Positions 59,745 through 64,000 of a stretch of DNA of 64,000 bases are shown here, in pieces; within the stretch, counting starts at the first letter, position 1, and every line of letters starts with the position of its first letter. Origin of the DNA: Adineta steineri. Taxonomy: Eukaryota; Rotifera; Eurotatoria; Adinetida; Adinetidae. A model generated the notes under the pieces. That model was not told where the DNA came from, made no database searches, and saw nothing but the letters and a program-made list of their open reading frames with translations. The DNA is taken from positions 369,821 through 433,820 of the forward strand of contig CAJNOI010000069.1 of NCBI GenBank assembly GCA_905250115.1. Direction: 5' to 3'. The translations under genes were made by a program, and so were the position numbers.

Positions 59745-60260
59745 TTTGACGGAAAAAAACACGTTTCATTATGTCGATAAAGAGAGAGTGAGAGAAAATA
59801 CCAGTGGAAAATTGAGTGGAACAAGGAAAAGTCGGAAAGAGATGGTTATCATATCAAATTATAATGACTCACTAACTATGTGTTCTTTTTCTTTATTTCT
59901 TTGTCATCATCTGGTGAGGAAACAACCGGAAGCGGAACTTTGTTGGAGTTTTCCACTCACAAATAGTGAGTCATCAGAATTCGATATGATAATCATCTGT
60001 TTTGGCCTTTTCTTTAACACAGGCAACTTCCTACCGAATTTCTTCCTTTTTATCGAGATCATGACGTGTATTTCACTGGGTATAATCGTTCTGTTACTTC
60101 CTATTATGCTTTCTTAGTTTTCACATTATGTTTGCTTTGACTGTCTGATGGGATATTAAAGTAGCTTAGTTTATTGGTAAAAACACTAGTTTTATCTACT
60201 GCTCTGCTTATAATACGTGTAATAGTACTATCTCTGCTCATTTCGCTATCATCATCTTCG
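59745..60260. promoter_or_regulatory. Peptide-gene promoter related to unit 1
   Basis: Matches the right half of unit 1 in order: AACAACCGGAAGCGGAACTT, TTCGATATGATAATCATCTG, CTTCCTTTTTATCGAGATCA, TGACGTG and CTTATAATACGTGTAATAG. A clear TATAAAAG is replaced by GATATTAAAGTAG. It precedes the peptide gene at 61,151; no left-hand gene is visible. Confidence 0.5.
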
Positions 60261-61150
60261 AAAAGAGAGTCATTGGCTTTGAAGAATAAGATGTAGTATT
60301 AGTATTAAGAAAACCTTATCATAAAATGATGTTTTTTAAAAATGACACACGACTCAGGTCTGCTTGACTCCATAATTTTCTCCATGAGTGAACTTGGCTT
60401 TTGACTTGAGACAATCCCGACGCGTGTACTTCTGATTTTTCACTCGTCGATGTCATTTATTTGTTTTGCTCGCCATGTTTTATCAATATGTACATTTTTG
60501 TAGAAAAGAAATTCTATCCTTATATTAAATCGATACAACAAATGTTAGAAAAACTGACGCTAAAGAATATTATAAAAATATGGAAAAGAGCACTAGAAAA
60601 GATGGAAATATCCTACAATACAAATTATTTTCGTAAAAAAAAACATATGACACACTAAATTTGTATGTTTTTCATATAGAAAAAGAGAATTACTTCATTA
60701 GAATTGCACATATTACTTTTTTCATATGAATAAGAAATAGTAGGATTTAGCGAGAATTTTCCTAATACATGATAGTAAGTCTTTCTAACACACACACTAG
60801 CTCTCTCCCTATGTCACATGTGTCATATTTATAAAAAGAATATGAGTTAGTGTTATTCAACCATGTTAGATATTGCGTTATGGTAGTTATCACTTAGAAT
60901 GCTTATGAGAACTTTCGAATTGTTATCGAGTATGTAGTCTTTTAGTTGTAAAAGGTAAGTTTGCCAATAACTTTCTGACGAGTAAATGACTATAAATATA
61001 TGATCGAAAAGATCCTTTAACTCTATGACTATGTCAACGAACAAAACAGTCTCACAATCTTAAGTCAGTTTTGTTATACACTATTGATCGGTAAACACTG
61101 AGAATGTCAATATTAGTTTCTTCTGTTTAGATCAAATTTCACCATCGAAA

Positions 61151-61360
61151 ATGACCAAATCAACGACATTGCTGATTGCTCTTGTTATTCTTTTAGCACT
61201 GTTAGTTTTTATGCCTGATCCAGCTGAAGCTAGTTACTGTTATGAACGTTGTTCGAAACATGGTTATTGGCATGGAGTTCAAAAATACGCTTACTGTATT
61301 TGTTATCACAAAATGAAACGAGACACGACATCAGCAGCAGCAACAGCCGCAAAAGTTTGA
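61151..61360 (+). CDS. Small secreted Cys-rich peptide, C-x3-C-x14-C-x-C family, second member
   Basis: A 69-residue precursor. Signal peptide LLIALVILLALLVFMPDPAEA, mature SYCYERCSKHGYWHG continuing to AYCICYHKMKRD. Cysteine spacing is identical to the 41,503 gene (C-x3-C-x14-C-x-C), while loop residues differ widely: less Arg, more aromatic and His. A dibasic KR then DTTSAAA follows, as in the paralogue, so the same processing is likely. TTCTGTTTAG before ATCAAATTTCACC matches the UTR acceptor of the other copy. GAACAAAATAAATAAG near 61,485 gives the polyadenylation signal. Function unknown. Confidence 0.72.
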   Translation: MTKSTTLLIALVILLALLVFMPDPAEASYCYERCSKHGYWHGVQKYAYCICYHKMKRDTTSAAATAAKV

Positions 61361-61762
61361 GAACACATGTACTAGTCATTGTAAAAGTTCAGCTCCAAAC
61401 GTTTCGACTGCCAGCTTCTATTAATTTGATAAGTCAACACGAGTTTCTTGTTTTGATGTATGATAATAATCAAGAAAAATGAGGAACAAAATAAATAAGA
61501 ATGTTTTTTTCTTTCTTTAAATATAAGTATGGCTTATGATTAATTAGAAGAATAACAAAAAGCAGAGACACAGAAGAAATAAAAAGAGCAAAATAATTAA
61601 TTGTCCAGCCGATGAATAATGTGAGATCTTCCGGGTAAGCAAGGCTTTCTGGACGAATGATTTTCTCTGTTTTTTGTTATCAAAGGACAAGAGTTTGCTT
61701 CGTAAAAACGAAAGAAAGAAAAAGAATTGATAAATGAAGTAAGGCTTCATGTTTTCAGAAAA

Positions 61763-62065
61763 TGGACCTCGTCGCTATTTCTTTTATCAATCATCATACT
61801 GATGGATGCAGTAATGCTGAGCCGGGTATAGATCATCAAGGTAATAAATATGATGGTAATAATCGCGGTTGTCCTGAGATCCGCATACTTTCTCTCGATA
61901 ACCTGGTCACTGAACATAAGGAGACTAATGGTAATGATGATCGCCTAGCCAACATGAGGGTGGGTGTGGGTGAGAGAGAAATAATTACACCCACACTCTC
62001 TGCTCTGCTTCGACCGCTTTTTGACCTCTTCATTCTGTACTATGATGGTTTTTATATAGTATCTA
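61763..62065 (-). pseudogene. Multi-pass membrane protein fragment split by a telomere-like hairpin
   Basis: On the minus strand YVRYYIKTIIVQNEEVKKRS leads into SKQSRE, then the hairpin at 61,955-62,001. After it, in the same frame, come AIIITISLLMFSDQV, ADLRTTAIITIIFITLMIYT and RLSITASISMMIDKR. Charged loops and hydrophobic helices alternate as in a seven-helix receptor or channel, but no family is certain. A TAG lies at the right-hand junction of the hairpin. The fragment has no proper ends. It is good evidence that the hairpin inserted into an existing gene. Confidence 0.5.
61955..62001. repeat. Telomere-like hairpin inserted in a coding fragment
   Basis: GAGGGTGGGTGTGGGTGAGA on the left and TTACACCCACACTCTC on the right. 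Confidence 0.7.
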
Positions 62066-62468
62066 ACATAGCGTCTCTTAACACGACGCGTCAATTTATT
62101 CATTTTTCAATCTTGTAATCAACTAGTTCACGGTTTGAATCACTTGTTAATTATTGCCTATAGCCAAGTGACTCCATGTTATTGTTTTGCTATTAATTCA
62201 AATATAAATACGAACTATTTTCGTTCTAGATATTAATTTATCATTGTATTTATTTTTGAGAGATTTAAAAATGGATTATTCAATTTAATAAGATTTATCT
62301 CGAACATAGAATTATAATCATGATATCATATAAAAAAAAACAAGCAAAATTCTATTGAACATAAACTAGAATGAAAAGTTTTATACTTACAAAACCTACA
62401 TTTGACAAATGCCTTTACATAATATTCATTGTATATAGTTTTTTATCAAAATTTCAAAATAAAATAAA
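62066..62468. other. Spacer
   Basis: AT-rich, no gene or repeat recognised. Confidence 0.4.
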
Positions 62469-64000
62469 TTATTTTAATTCTACTGAAACACGTTTACTAC
62501 TCTGTTCAAGTTGAATAACATTCGCATGTGTTGAAGGTAACAAATGTTGATAAATATCTGATGCTCGTTCAAGATAAACAAGTGCTTGTTGATATTCATT
62601 CTTATCTTCATAAATACTACTAATATTGCTAAGTGTTATAGCAATATCAGGATGTTGAGATGGATGACATTTTTCATAGATTTTCAATGAAAGATTATAA
62701 TATTGTAATGCTTGGTTATGATGATTAAGACATAAATGAATATTACCAATACTTCCATACGGTGAAATTAAATCTGAATGATCAGTGGGAAAATGTTTTT
62801 GAAAAGTAGCCAATGCTTTTTCTACACATTCTAATGCTTTAGAATATTTCTTTTCATTTCGATACACATTACTTATATTATTAAGACATATAGCAACATG
62901 AGGATGATCTTCACCAAAAACTTCTTTCCAAATAGTCAATGCATTCTCATATGATTCTAATGCAAGATTATAATTACGTTTGTGTTGATAAATAATAAGC
63001 AATACTATTATGAATAAGAACTATATTTGGATCATTTAATTTTAATATTCATATAAATATTTCAAGTGATTGATTGTACCATATTAAACTTGATTCATAA
63101 TCACCTTTATCATCAGCAACAAGACCTAATGCATGATAACAAAGTGTTTTATTTGAATCATTATATGAAAATGTATTAAGATAAAAAATGATAATATTTT
63201 TCAGCATCATCTAATTTACTCATCTTTCGTAATAGACGACTAAAGACAAGAATATTTGTTTCTCCACTATCGAATTCATTTTTCATATGTTGAAAAAGTG
63301 TTTCTAATCTATGTTCATGTTCAAAACATAATACCATTCGACTATTCCATATTCCTTCATTATCACATTCAAAACTCTCAAGTCGAAAAATAAATTCAAG
63401 CATAAAAAGAACTTCTTCTTCTGAAAAATAACTTAATGAATGAATTTTACTAAAGGCTTTCAATTTATCTAATCGAGAATCAGCATTGATTTCAAAAAAA
63501 ACTTGTTCAATATCATCGATGATCTTATCCTTAGAAGAATAAAGAAATGCTCGAGCTTGTTCATAATTAAGACTAGTAGAAAAAAATGAATTTATTGATA
63601 TAAATTCCCCAATAGAATTTTTTAATATCTGAATTTCATCTTTTGACATTTGTTGTGCTCGATAAACTAGTATTGCCACTAAACATTTATTATTTTCTAA
63701 TTCATGACCAATATCATCAATATTTTATACTCGTAATGCTTTATTTAATAATCGATAAAGAAAATATCCATATGTATACCATCATATAGCTTGATTTGAA
63801 GAATAATTTTTAGTAAATTCTTCAGTAAGATTTAATTCAATAGAATTATTTATATAAAATTGTTTACAAAAATTAACTCATTCTTCTTTATTATTTGTGT
63901 TTATTTTCATTCAAATAAGACAATTAATTAATAAATGAAAATGAATAAATTGTTCATTTGAACTAATTGTTGATTGTCCTTCTTTATGAATATTTGATTT
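62469..64000 (-). pseudogene. Degenerate ADP-ribosyltransferase-TPR gene, continues past the window
   Basis: The 3' part (62,469-63,002) encodes kinesin-light-chain-type TPRs: ALESYENALTIWKEVFGEDH, AICLNNISNVYRNEKKYSKA, SPYGSIGNIHLCLNHHNQAL and ITLSNISSIYEDKNEYQQAL. Upstream (63,176-63,679) is an R-S-E type ADP-ribosyltransferase-like domain with VYRAQQMSKDEI, NSFFSTSLNYEQA and FSEEEVLFMLEFIF. The two are joined by readable TPR sequence (LGLVADDKGDYESSL) broken by two frameshifts and a TGA. Further upstream, FLYRLLNKALRV and neighbouring sequence contain three TGA and one TAA in frame. The domain pairing is common in rotifers. This copy is very probably dead, although long parts remain readable. 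Confidence 0.7.

Noticed and set aside
63176-64000. Nuclear TGA-as-Trp recoding
   Set aside because: Frameshifts and a TAA in the same gene, plus normal TGA stops in other genes here, make pseudogene decay the simpler reading.

Overview
The window looks like bdelloid rotifer nuclear DNA. It is strongly AT-rich, most genes are split by many 40-70 bp GT-AG introns, and the proteins are animal in type. A CBM32 (galactose-oxidase-like) gene without introns looks horizontally acquired. An ART-TPR remnant is of a kind abundant in rotifers, and units of TGTGGG (from memory the bdelloid telomere repeat) are scattered as short hairpins. The assignment is inference, not proof.

From 1 to about 37,200 the window is conserved core. 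In order it holds a small membrane protein with PPxY motifs (-), a GH18 chitinase whose reading frame continues through CBM14 into a Ly6/three-finger domain and a GPI-type tail (-), a PRMT1-type arginine methyltransferase (-), a two-domain CBM32 secreted gene cut by a 10-N gap (+), HSBP1 (-), a four-TM protein with an LDLa-like loop (+), an intronless dual-specificity phosphatase (+), two tandem mitochondrial glutamate dehydrogenases only 112 bp apart (-), HP1 (+), an SVOP-like transporter (-), glycine decarboxylase (+) and DOT1L (+).

From about 37,200 to 64,000 the character changes to accessory, repeat-rich DNA. It contains gene fragments, at least eleven telomere-like hairpins, a 2.9 kb foldback element with a MULE-type SWIM remnant, a decayed tRNA-Pro-like sequence and a degenerate ART-TPR gene. 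Embedded here is a family of short secreted-peptide genes. Several stand as divergent pairs around near-palindromic 0.5-0.7 kb promoters with a TATA box (TATAAAAG or close) at each outer edge. Three peptide families are present: a His/Gly-rich family with a GRRKR processing site, a CxC...HHCHC family, and a C-x3-C-x14-C-x-C family. One such promoter also drives an intronless 751-residue DAO-like protein. This array of palindromic bidirectional promoters feeding small secreted peptides is the best candidate for an undescribed system.

Gene models were built by hand from reading frames, splice signals and remembered family motifs. Exon edges are approximate unless stated.
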